Assembly (NCBI GenBank): GCA_905215675.1
Contig: CAJMRA010000187.1
Coordinates: 1 to 5,470 of the forward strand
DNA from: an uncultured bacterium
GTDB lineage: Bacteria; Desulfobacterota; Desulfovibrionia; Desulfovibrionales; Desulfovibrionaceae
Length of the DNA stretch: 5,470 bases
Direction: 5' to 3'
In this document: positions 1-5,450 of the stretch, in pieces
Layout of the letters: the number at the start of each line of letters is the position of its first letter
How positions within the stretch are numbered: the stretch's first letter is position 1
Program-made: the position numbers and the translations under genes
Notes under the pieces: generated by a model
The model's database searches: none
What the model saw: the letters and a program-made list of their open reading frames with translations, nothing else
What the model was told of the DNA's origin: nothing

Positions 1-2
1 AG

Positions 3-63
3 TTTGAGGGGAGAGGGAAACCCTTTTACGCGCCAGCTAAAAGGGTTTCCCTTCCCCCTCAAA
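3..63 (-). terminator. Long hairpin after flhB, likely terminator; also a palindromic intergenic repeat
   Basis: Arms 3-28 and 38-63 are reverse complements at 24 of 26 positions, and one of the two exceptions is a G-U wobble. The loop is 9 bases (29-37). On the minus strand the hairpin begins 11 bases after the flhB stop codon, where a transcription terminator is expected. There is no clean U-tract after the stem, although A- and T-runs occur inside the arms, so it could act as a terminator, as an mRNA 3'-end stabiliser, or for a convergent gene outside the window. Its outer ends (AGTTTGAGGGG on the left, TTCCCCCTCAA on the right) recur in the element at 2905-3001, so it may belong to a dispersed repeat family. 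Confidence 0.7.
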
Positions 64-74
64 GCGTATCCCCT

Positions 75-1163
75 CTAATACTGGCTGGACTGCTGATTTC
101 TGGGTTTCAGCTTCCAGATGCTGGCAAGGAGGGTGGCGACGGCCTTGTAGAGTTCTTCGGGGATCATTTCGCCGATTTCGACGGATTTATAGAGTGCGCG
201 GGCAAGGGGGACGTTTTCGCGGATGGGGACGTGGTTTTCGCGGGCGACTTCCTTGATGCGTTCGGCGAGCAGGTCCGCGCCCTTGGCGAGGACGATGGGC
301 GCGGGCGCTTCGGCGGCGTTGTAGCGCAGGGCCACGGCAAGGTGGGTGGGGTTGGTGACGACCACGTCGGCGCGGGGCACGTTCTGCATCATGCGCTGCT
401 GCACGACCTGCATCATCTTGCGGCGCTGTCTGTTTTTAATAACGGGGTCGCCTTCGGCCTGCCGACGTTCGTCCTTGACCTCGCTCTTGGTCATTTTCAT
501 GTTTTCCTTGTAGGAATAGCGGGTCTGCCAGACGTCGAAAATGGTAATGGCGAGCAGCGGGATGGCGGTATAGAAGAGGATCTGCCGCGCCATTTCCAGC
601 ATGAAGACGGCCACGCCTTCGGGCGTGGCATAGTACATGGGCAGGAAGTTGAGATACTGGCTATAGATGATGTAGCCGGGGATGACGGCCAGAATGGCGG
701 CAAAGGCCAGACTCTTGAGCGCGCGTAAGATGGTCATGGGCGAGAACAGCACCTGTTTCAGGCCGTTGACGATGTTGAAGCGCTTCCATTTGAACTTGAA
801 GACCTTGAAGGTCCAGAGCTTGCCCACCTGCACGCGCTGGACGATGATGATCAGGAGCCACAGGCCCAGAAGGATGGGCAGGACCATGACGGCGAAACGC
901 CAGGTGAGTTCCACTGCCAGATCGCGCACGTTCTCGATGGTGGGATCAAAGTCCCAGCTCCCGCCGTAAAAGCGTCGGAACAGGCCGAGCACGCCGTCCT
1001 GAATGTTCCCGATGAACGCGGTAAGCAGGGCCATGCCGCCGTAAAGGCTGACCATGCGGGGCAGTTCCTGCGAGCGGGGGACGTTGCCCTCGTTGCGCAT
1101 TTTCTGCTCTCGTCTCGGGGTCGCTTCTTCTGTTCTGCTGGGGTCTTTCTGCTTGCCGAACAT
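75..1163 (-). CDS. flhB: Flagellar type III export protein FlhB (substrate-specificity switch)
   Basis: FlhB is an inner-membrane component of the flagellar export gate. It switches secretion from rod/hook to filament substrates after self-cleavage of its cytoplasmic domain. The 362-aa product has the usual family length. Its N-terminus (about 6-33) carries the typical TEEATPRR...GNVPRSQEL segment. Four hydrophobic segments lie near residues 37-54, 87-109, 150-168 and 185-209, followed by a charged linker with the conserved EGDPVIKNRQR stretch (237-247). The autocleavage motif NPTH is intact at 271-274, with the cut expected between N271 and P272, followed by LAVALRY and a normal FlhB C-terminal domain to about residue 352. 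The start is supported by AAGGA six bases upstream. The gene lies downstream of, and co-oriented with, the SGNH/CitC-like gene, and is followed closely by a hairpin. FlhA is nearby but transcribed away from it. The SctU injectisome homologue is less likely, given flhA next door. Confidence 0.97.
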   Translation of the reverse strand: MFGKQKDPSRTEEATPRREQKMRNEGNVPRSQELPRMVSLYGGMALLTAFIGNIQDGVLGLFRRFYGGSWDFDPTIENVRDLAVELTWRFAVMVLPILLGLWLLIIIVQRVQVGKLWTFKVFKFKWKRFNIVNGLKQVLFSPMTILRALKSLAFAAILAVIPGYIIYSQYLNFLPMYYATPEGVAVFMLEMARQILFYTAIPLLAITIFDVWQTRYSYKENMKMTKSEVKDERRQAEGDPVIKNRQRRKMMQVVQQRMMQNVPRADVVVTNPTHLAVALRYNAAEAPAPIVLAKGADLLAERIKEVARENHVPIRENVPLARALYKSVEIGEMIPEELYKAVATLLASIWKLKPRNQQSSQY

Positions 1164-1169
1164 GGGGTG

Positions 1170-1174
1170 TCCTT
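1170..1174 (-). promoter_or_regulatory. Ribosome binding site of flhB
   Basis: The minus strand reads AAGGA, then six bases, then ATG. This fixes the flhB start at 1163, which also matches the family's N-terminus. Confidence 0.75.
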
Positions 1175-1192
1175 GCGCCGTGCGGGCAGGGG

Positions 1193-1221
1193 AAAAAAGG
1201 GAGCGGCGGGGCGGGCCCCGC
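1193..1221 (-). terminator. Possible weak terminator or attenuator between the SGNH/CitC-like gene and flhB
   Basis: A 6-bp all-GC stem (1206-1211 with 1216-1221, 4-base loop) is followed on the minus strand, after 7 bases, by a run of six T (1193-1198). The gap between stem and T-run is too long for a textbook terminator, and the surrounding DNA is so GC-rich that short stems are expected by chance. If active, it would reduce but probably not abolish readthrough into flhB, which starts 30 bases further on. The rest of the 133-base gap (1164-1296) holds a second small hairpin (1230-1235 with 1240-1245). I see no AT-rich promoter-like stretch, so flhB probably depends at least partly on transcription from upstream. 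Confidence 0.3.
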
Positions 1222-1296
1222 GCGGGAATGCGGAACGGCTTCCGCGCCGGGGCGGCCGTTTGCGGCGGGCGGCCGTGCGGGAAGGGGCGTTCCGGC

Positions 1297-2748
1297 TCAG
1301 TCCGCCGAAAGGTAGCCGTGCCGTTTCAGGTAGTCCAGCGTCGTGGGCGGGGCCAGTTGTTCCAGTTGCGCCCGGTCGCCGTATTTCAGGGCCCGCCGCA
1401 GGGACGAAGCGCTGATGATGCGGCCTTCGTCGGTGGCGCGGCGGGGCAGTTCCACAAATTCGATGCCGTGGCGGGGCAGGATGGCCCGCATGGCGGCGTT
1501 ATACTGGCGCGTCAGGCGGCAGAGGGGTTCCTCGCCGGCAAAGCGCTTGCGGATGCCCAGCAGCGGCGCGACCACGGTAGCGAAAATTTCCAGATCGCGC
1601 CCGGCGTCGATGCGCACATGCTGGAGACGTTCCTTGTCGAAATATTCCGGCAGGGTTTCGGAGGACAGGATCAGCTTGCCGCCGGGCACGACGGCGACGC
1701 GCGGTTCGTCGGCCAGCGCCGCGCGGGCCATGGCGAGGCGGGCCTCGAAACTGAACCGGGACTTGTCCTCTTCCAGAATGAACACATAGAGGAAGTCGCA
1801 GCGCCGCAGGGCCTCCCGCACAAGAAAGGCGTGCCCGCGCGTGAACGGATTGGCGTTCATGACGACGGCGCCCACGTCGCGTGCGTCGGGGGGGCGGCGT
1901 TCCTTCAGGCGTTCCAGTTCGCGCGCGTAGGCTTCCAGTCCCGGCGGCACGAGGGGGGCGCGATCGCGCGCCAGTTCCCGCAGGGCGGGAAAGAGGCGCT
2001 CCGCCGCCAGCGCATAGCCGCCGCCGTTCATGTGCACGGTGTCGAAAAAGATTTCTCCCTGCGCGTGCGGGCGCTGGAAGGCGGCGGAAATATCCCGCCA
2101 GACAAAGAAGCTCTTGTCCGGGAAGGCGCGCAGGGCCTGTCGCAGGGCGGCGCGATCCACGTCGGAGGTGATCAGCACGGCCACGTCGCCGGGGTGCAGC
2201 AGGGTACGCGGCGAGAGTATCTGACGGGCCGCCACGGGCAGGCCGCCCCAGTTGGCGGCGTTGACCACCCGGACGCCTTCTTCCGGGGCCTGTTCGTTGA
2301 AGGCCCGCTGTATATGGCTGGCAACGGTCTGCCCGTCCGGGGCGAACGCGCCCACGGCGACGCAGTTGCCGAAAAAGTGAACGGTCTTGCGCCAGCGTTC
2401 CGGCACGCCTTCGGTGACGCGCTCGTGATTGACGACGTTGTAGTGACGCGAGGCCGTGTCGGCCAGCAGGAACACGCCGTTGCAGGAGAACGTGCGGAAG
2501 CCCGAACGCTCGTAGAAGAAGATTTCCTCCCGTTCCCGCGCGGACAGGCCCGGATAGAGGACGGCCAGTTCCCCGCGCCGGGCGGGATTCAGGTAGTAGC
2601 GCCAGAAGCGCCGCTCCAGCAGGATATCCTGTTCGTGCGCGGAGGGGCGGCGGATGCGTTCCACCGGCCGGGCGATGCGCGCCAGCAGCAGCCGCGCGCC
2701 GCTTGCCGCGATTTTATGCAACAAGGCCTGATACATGACGCCTTTCAT
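1297..2748 (-). CDS. SGNH-hydrolase-like / CitC-type nucleotidyltransferase fusion protein
   Basis: The 483-aa protein has two recognisable parts. The C-terminal part (about 290-480) resembles the catalytic domain of citrate lyase ligase CitC, an adenylyl-transferring nucleotidyltransferase: DVGAVVMNANPFTRGH with the TxGH nucleotide-binding motif at 303-306, EEDKSRFSFEAR (326-337), the LSSETLPEYF region (361-370) and the C-terminal ISASS motif (445-449). The middle part (about 120-255) looks like an SGNH/GDSL esterase fold: FFGNC (125-129) at the nucleophile block, NAANWGG (163-169), and DTVHMNGGGYALAAERLF (236-253), giving the D236-x-x-H239 pair. The usual GDS is GNC, so Cys129 would replace the serine. 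Classical CitC carries an acetyltransferase-like N-terminus and is about 350 aa; this protein differs. Residues 1-120 are unassigned, and no signal peptide or clear membrane segment is seen. No citrate lyase subunit genes lie in the window. ATG at 2748 is used; an ATG at 2736 (Met5) is an alternative with a similar AAGG upstream. The domain calls are recognition from memory and the substrate is unknown. A surface-polymer or flagellar modification role is inference only. Confidence 0.85.
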   Translation of the reverse strand: MKGVMYQALLHKIAASGARLLLARIARPVERIRRPSAHEQDILLERRFWRYYLNPARRGELAVLYPGLSAREREEIFFYERSGFRTFSCNGVFLLADTASRHYNVVNHERVTEGVPERWRKTVHFFGNCVAVGAFAPDGQTVASHIQRAFNEQAPEEGVRVVNAANWGGLPVAARQILSPRTLLHPGDVAVLITSDVDRAALRQALRAFPDKSFFVWRDISAAFQRPHAQGEIFFDTVHMNGGGYALAAERLFPALRELARDRAPLVPPGLEAYARELERLKERRPPDARDVGAVVMNANPFTRGHAFLVREALRRCDFLYVFILEEDKSRFSFEARLAMARAALADEPRVAVVPGGKLILSSETLPEYFDKERLQHVRIDAGRDLEIFATVVAPLLGIRKRFAGEEPLCRLTRQYNAAMRAILPRHGIEFVELPRRATDEGRIISASSLRRALKYGDRAQLEQLAPPTTLDYLKRHGYLSAD

Positions 2749-2761
2749 AGTGCCCTAATTC

Positions 2762-2783
2762 CCCGCGCTTGGGAAGACGCGGG
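2762..2783 (-). promoter_or_regulatory. Leader hairpin beside the ribosome binding site of the SGNH/CitC-like gene
   Basis: Arms CCCGCG (2762-2767) and CGCGGG (2778-2783) continue into CTT/AAG (2768-2770 with 2774-2776), giving a 9-bp stem with one bulged base and a 3-base loop. In the minus-strand transcript it ends 13 bases before the ATG and 5 bases before the weak AGGG ribosome binding site (2753-2756). It could influence translation initiation. There is no U-run after it, so it is not a terminator. Confidence 0.4.
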
Positions 2784-2870
2784 CGGGGGGAGGGGGCGAT
2801 CCGCAGTCTCCCATCCTTCCCCCAACGCGCTTTTTCCGCTCATTTCAAAGGTGAAACGCTCTGGCCGTCA

Positions 2871-2883
2871 GCACATTATGTGC
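2871..2883. promoter_or_regulatory. Operator-like perfect dyad with an overlapping -10-like box
   Basis: GCACAT-T-ATGTGC is a perfect 6+1+6 inverted repeat. The one-base centre cannot form an RNA loop, so a protein-binding DNA site is the likelier reading. It lies in the divergent intergenic region, 123 bases upstream of the leftward gene and 301 upstream of flhA. On the minus strand it contains CATAAT, a 5-of-6 match to a sigma-70 -10 box (2875-2880), but no convincing -35 box lies at the right distance. An activator-dependent promoter or a repressor site over a promoter is possible. The regulator is not identifiable from sequence. Confidence 0.35.
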
Positions 2884-2904
2884 GGGTTTTGGGGAAGATG
2901 GGGG

Positions 2905-3001
2905 AGTTTGAGGGGGAACTACGGGAACGCCTTTCCTCGCTTCGCTGCGGAAAGGCTTGGCCCTTTTTGCCGCAAGGAAAAGGGGGTTCTTCCCCCTCAA
3001 G
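2905..3001. repeat. Palindromic intergenic element with internal hairpins
   Basis: An 11-bp perfect outer stem (2908-2918 with 2990-3000) encloses two further hairpins: GCCTTTCC/GGAAAGGC (2929-2936 with 2949-2956, 12-base loop) and CCCTTTT/AAAAGGG (2961-2967 with 2978-2984). The whole folds as a branched cruciform on either strand. Its termini, AGTTTGAGGGG and TTCCCCCTCAA, match those of the hairpin at 3-63 while the interior differs. This suggests a non-coding repeat family (REP/MITE-like) rather than a gene-specific terminator, since no gene ends here on either strand. No open reading frame of its own is credible. Confidence 0.6.
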
Positions 3002-3007
3002 AAAACC

Positions 3008-3038
3008 CTCCGGGGACGCAGTGAGGCCGATCCCGGAG
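3008..3038. other. Small inverted repeat upstream of the flhA promoter candidate
   Basis: CTCCGGG (3008-3014) and CCCGGAG (3032-3038) form a 7-bp stem with a 17-base interior. It ends seven bases before the putative sigma-54 -24 element. It could be a binding site or chance GC pairing; nothing else supports a function. Confidence 0.2.
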
Positions 3039-3044
3039 CGTTCC

Positions 3045-3059
3045 CGGCACGGAATTTGA
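3045..3059 (+). promoter_or_regulatory. Candidate sigma-54 (-24/-12) promoter for flhA
   Basis: The sequence reads CGGCACG-GAAT-TTGA, against the RpoN consensus TGGCACG-N4-TTGC. The GG doublet (3046-3047), the CACG, the exact spacing and the TTG of the -12 element are all present. The departures are C for the first T and A for the final C. The predicted transcription start is near 3071, leaving a leader of about 113 bases before the flhA start. Many polarly flagellated bacteria transcribe flhA from RpoN promoters with a flagellar activator, which fits. No activator gene or clear enhancer is visible in the window. Confidence 0.55.
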
Positions 3060-3103
3060 AAGAAGGGGAGGGAGAAAAGGCCGCGCGCGGTCGGCGACAG
3101 AAG

Positions 3104-3159
3104 GCGTTGCCGACAAGGATGTCAAGATATTTCAGGGAATTGAGGAAATATCGCAACGC
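3104..3159 (+). ncRNA. Putative three-way-junction RNA in the flhA leader
   Basis: Three perfect helices close on one junction. P1 is GCGTTGC (3104-3110) with GCAACGC (3153-3159). P2 is GACA (3112-3115) with TGTC (3120-3123), capped by the tetraloop AGGA. P3 is GATATTTC (3126-3133) with GAAATATC (3145-3152), with an 11-base loop. P3 abuts P1 with no unpaired base, so the two could stack. The structure lies entirely within the leader predicted from the sigma-54 promoter and ends 8 bases before the flhA ribosome binding site. It does not match any riboswitch consensus I know, including the c-di-GMP classes. It may be a translational regulator, a processing or stability element, or a chance fold. 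Confidence 0.4.
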
Positions 3160-3167
3160 GGCGAGAC

Positions 3168-3176
3168 GAGGAGAGG
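3168..3176 (+). promoter_or_regulatory. Ribosome binding site of flhA
   Basis: The purine run GAGGAGAGG contains AGAGG seven bases before ATG at 3184. This supports that start, which gives a normal FlhA N-terminus. Confidence 0.75.
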
Positions 3177-3183
3177 TGTCAAT

Positions 3184-5304
3184 ATGGCGACAGTATCGCT
3201 TCCGAAGTTGGACTACGGCAAATTCTCGCGACAGGGCGAAGTCATGCTCGCCGCGGGCGTTGTCGTCATTTTGTTTGTGATGTTGGTGCCTCTGCCGACG
3301 TTCTTTCTGGACATCATGCTGTGCGTGAGCATCTCCATTTCGCTGCTGGTGCTCATCACGACCATGTTCATGAATTCGCCGCTGGAATTCACCATCTTCC
3401 CGTCGTTGCTGCTGGTGACAACCCTGCTGCGGCTGGCCCTGAACGTGGCCTCCACCCGTCTGATCCTGCTGAACGGCGATCAGGGCGTGGAAGCGGCCGG
3501 TACGGTCATCCGGGCCTTCGGCGAATTCGTCGTCGGCGGCAGTTACGTGGTCGGCGGCGTCATATTTTTGATTCTGTTCATCCTGAACAAGGTCGTCATC
3601 ACGGCCGGTACCTCGCGCATCGCCGAAGTGGCGGCCCGCTTCACCCTGGACGCCATGCCCGGCAAGCAGATGGCCATTGAAGCCGACCTTAACGCCGGAC
3701 TCATCGGCGAAGAGGAAGCCAACGAACGCCGTCAGGCCCTGCGCAAGGAAGCCGACTTCTACGGGGCCATGGACGGCGCCTGCAAGTTCGTGTCCGGGGA
3801 CGTGAACGCGGGCATGTTCATCACCATCGTCAACCTCGTGGGCGGCCTGATCATCGGCGTGGTCCTGAAAGATATGGACTGGAACACCGCCCTGATGACC
3901 TACTCCCTCCTGACCATCGGCGACGGTCTGGTGTCCACCATTCCTTCCATCATCGTTTCCACGGGTACGGGCCTGCTGGTGTCGCGCGCCGCCTCGGAAG
4001 CCAAGATGGGCGAAGAATTCATGGCGCAGCTGACGCTCAACAGCCGCGCGCTCAAGCTGGTTTCCATCGTGCTGCTGGTCTTCGCGCTGGTGCCCGGCCT
4101 GCCCACCATTCCCTTCCTCGTGCTGTCCGGCGCCATCTTCCTTGCCTCGCGCTTTGCCGAAGACAACAACGCCGCCGAGGGCGAAGACGCCAAGGGCGCC
4201 GCGGGCAAGGGCGGCAAGAACGCCAAGAGCGGCAAGCGCAGCCCCACCGCCGACACCCCCGAGGAAGTGCAGGCCCTGCTGCCGCTGGATATGCTCGAAC
4301 TCGAAGTCGGCTACGGCCTCATTCCGCTGGTGGACGAGGAACAGAGCGGCAACATTCTGGCGCGCATCCGCTCCATTCGTCGGCAGTTCGCGCTGGATAT
4401 GGGCGTCATTATTCCGTCGCTGCACCTGCGTGACAATCTCCAGCTCAAGCCCGGCCAGTACGCCCTGCTGATCAAGGGCAATCAGGTGGCCTCCGCCGAA
4501 ATTCTGGTGGATCACTTCCTGGCCATGGACCCCGGCAACGTGACGACCCAGATCAAGGGCATCGAGACCCGCGAACCCGCCTTCAACCTGCCCGCCCTCT
4601 GGATTCCCGACGCCCAGCGCGAAGAAGCCATGATGGCCGGCTATACGGTGGTCGATCCGGCGACGGTCATCGCCACCCACCTGACGGAAGTCTTCAAGCG
4701 TCATCTTTCCGAATTCCTCGACCGTCAGGCCGTGCAGGGACTGCTGGACACCCTTGCCCGCACCGCCCCCAAGGCCGTGGAGGACCTCGTGCCCGGCGTG
4801 GTGACGCTCGGCATCGTCCAGAAGGTTCTGCAAAATCTGGTGCGCGAAAACGTCAGCATCCGCGATATGCTCACCATCGTGGAAACCCTCGGCGACTACG
4901 GTTCCAATATCAAGAACCCCGACGTCCTGTCCGAATTCGTCCGCGAAAAGCTGTCCCGCTCCATCGTGCGCCCCTATCTGGACAGCCAGAGCGCCCTGCC
5001 CGTGCTGACCCTCGGCCCCGCGGCGGAAAAAATGGTGCAGGAAGGCCTGCGCCAGAGCGAAAACGGCGCAACCTTCCTTTCGCTCAACCCCGTCGCCGCC
5101 CAGCGCCTTATCCAGAACATCAATACCGCCGTGGAAAACGCCGTGATGACCGACGGCCAGCCCGTGGTCCTCACCAGCCCCATGGTCCGGCCCCATCTGG
5201 CCCAGCTCCTGACCCGCTTCCTGCCGACCGTCCCGGTCATCTCGCAGGCGGAAATCCCCGCGGATGTGCGCCTGCAATCCGTGGGCGTGGTCAACGCGGA
5301 ATAG
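3184..5304 (+). CDS. flhA: Flagellar type III export gate protein FlhA
   Basis: FlhA is the large membrane protein of the flagellar export gate. It uses the proton motive force, and its cytoplasmic ring docks chaperone-substrate complexes. The 706-aa length is normal. Residues 20-325 form the membrane domain, with hydrophobic segments near 20-37, 40-62, 70-88, 115-140, 208-228, 236-262 and 290-322. The FHIPEP-family signature RIAEVAARFTLDAMPGKQM is intact at 145-163. SGDVNAG (204-210) contains D206, which aligns by context with the conserved loop Asp important for export in Salmonella. Residues 325-365 are a low-complexity Ala/Gly/Lys/Glu linker; residues 366-700 form the four-subdomain cytoplasmic region that assembles as a nonamer. 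The start has a good ribosome binding site. A sigma-54-like promoter and a structured leader precede it. It is transcribed away from flhB and followed by three hairpins, so it appears to be a single-gene transcription unit here. Confidence 0.98.
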   Translation: MATVSLPKLDYGKFSRQGEVMLAAGVVVILFVMLVPLPTFFLDIMLCVSISISLLVLITTMFMNSPLEFTIFPSLLLVTTLLRLALNVASTRLILLNGDQGVEAAGTVIRAFGEFVVGGSYVVGGVIFLILFILNKVVITAGTSRIAEVAARFTLDAMPGKQMAIEADLNAGLIGEEEANERRQALRKEADFYGAMDGACKFVSGDVNAGMFITIVNLVGGLIIGVVLKDMDWNTALMTYSLLTIGDGLVSTIPSIIVSTGTGLLVSRAASEAKMGEEFMAQLTLNSRALKLVSIVLLVFALVPGLPTIPFLVLSGAIFLASRFAEDNNAAEGEDAKGAAGKGGKNAKSGKRSPTADTPEEVQALLPLDMLELEVGYGLIPLVDEEQSGNILARIRSIRRQFALDMGVIIPSLHLRDNLQLKPGQYALLIKGNQVASAEILVDHFLAMDPGNVTTQIKGIETREPAFNLPALWIPDAQREEAMMAGYTVVDPATVIATHLTEVFKRHLSEFLDRQAVQGLLDTLARTAPKAVEDLVPGVVTLGIVQKVLQNLVRENVSIRDMLTIVETLGDYGSNIKNPDVLSEFVREKLSRSIVRPYLDSQSALPVLTLGPAAEKMVQEGLRQSENGATFLSLNPVAAQRLIQNINTAVENAVMTDGQPVVLTSPMVRPHLAQLLTRFLPTVPVISQAEIPADVRLQSVGVVNAE

Positions 5305-5322
5305 ACCTGATTCTCAGCCGAC

Positions 5323-5358
5323 AGTGACGGGGTCCGTCCATGCAGGGGCCCCGTCGCT
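5323..5358 (+). other. Strong hairpin in the flhA 3' region
   Basis: Positions 5323-5335 pair with 5346-5358 over 13 bp, including two G-U wobbles, around a 10-base loop (5336-5345). It begins 18 bases after the flhA stop codon and has no U-run, so it is more likely a 3'-end stabiliser or part of a folded 3' UTR than a terminator. Confidence 0.5.
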
Positions 5359-5373
5359 CAGGAAATCCGGCGG

Positions 5374-5409
5374 GGCGGCGCGGGATATTCCTCCCCTTCC
5401 CGCACCGCC
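5374..5409 (+). other. Second hairpin in the flhA 3' region
   Basis: GGCGG (5374-5378) pairs with CCGCC (5405-5409). After one C-A mismatch, GCGGGA (5380-5385) pairs with TCCCGC (5398-5403), leaving a 12-base loop rich in pyrimidines. It sits midway between the first hairpin and the terminator. Confidence 0.4.
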
Positions 5410-5417
5410 ATTGTCCG

Positions 5418-5450
5418 AAGGGCCGCCTTCATCGTGAAGGCGGCCCTTTT
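5418..5450 (+). terminator. Intrinsic terminator downstream of flhA
   Basis: A perfect 14-bp stem (5418-5431 with 5435-5448) with the triloop TCG is followed by TTTTCTC, whose first two T close the stem. This is a strong Rho-independent terminator 114 bases after the flhA stop. The A-run on the left side is only two bases, so it is chiefly rightward. No gene is seen after it before the window ends. Confidence 0.88.

Noticed and set aside
231..728. Plus-strand open frame inside flhB
   Set aside because: It is a shadow of flhB, rich in His, Gly and Asp, with no family resemblance.
75..1163. Injectisome export protein (SctU/YscU type)
   Set aside because: The NPTH context and N-terminus fit FlhB, and the nearby gene is flagellar flhA. 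No virulence secretion genes are present.
1297..2748. True citrate lyase ligase (citC) of a citrate fermentation operon
   Set aside because: The N-terminal half is not the CitC type, the protein is much longer than classical CitC, and no citD, citE, citF, citX or citG gene is in the window.
2905..3001. CRISPR repeat or insertion sequence
   Set aside because: There is one copy of a palindrome, no regular spacing, no transposase reading frame and no target duplication visible in the window.
1054..3024. Long plus-strand open frame (656 codons) opposite the SGNH/CitC-like gene
   Set aside because: It runs antisense across the start of flhB, the whole SGNH/CitC-like gene and the repeat element, with Gly/Arg/Gln-rich composition and no motifs. 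The minus-strand protein has recognisable motifs throughout.
3107..3133. Sigma-70 promoter (TTGCCG with TATTTC) before flhA
   Set aside because: The spacing is about 15 bases and both boxes are poor; the sigma-54 site upstream is a much better match.
3061..3183. Cyclic-di-GMP riboswitch in the flhA leader
   Set aside because: It would be attractive for a flagellar gene, but the conserved core sequences of the known c-di-GMP riboswitch classes are not visible; only the helices support an RNA element.
2845..5277. Long minus-strand open frame (810 codons) covering nearly all of flhA
   Set aside because: It is antisense to an unmistakable flhA. Its product is a run of His, Gly, Gln, Asp and Glu residues typical of the reverse complement of a GC-rich gene, with no domain resemblance and no convincing start signal.
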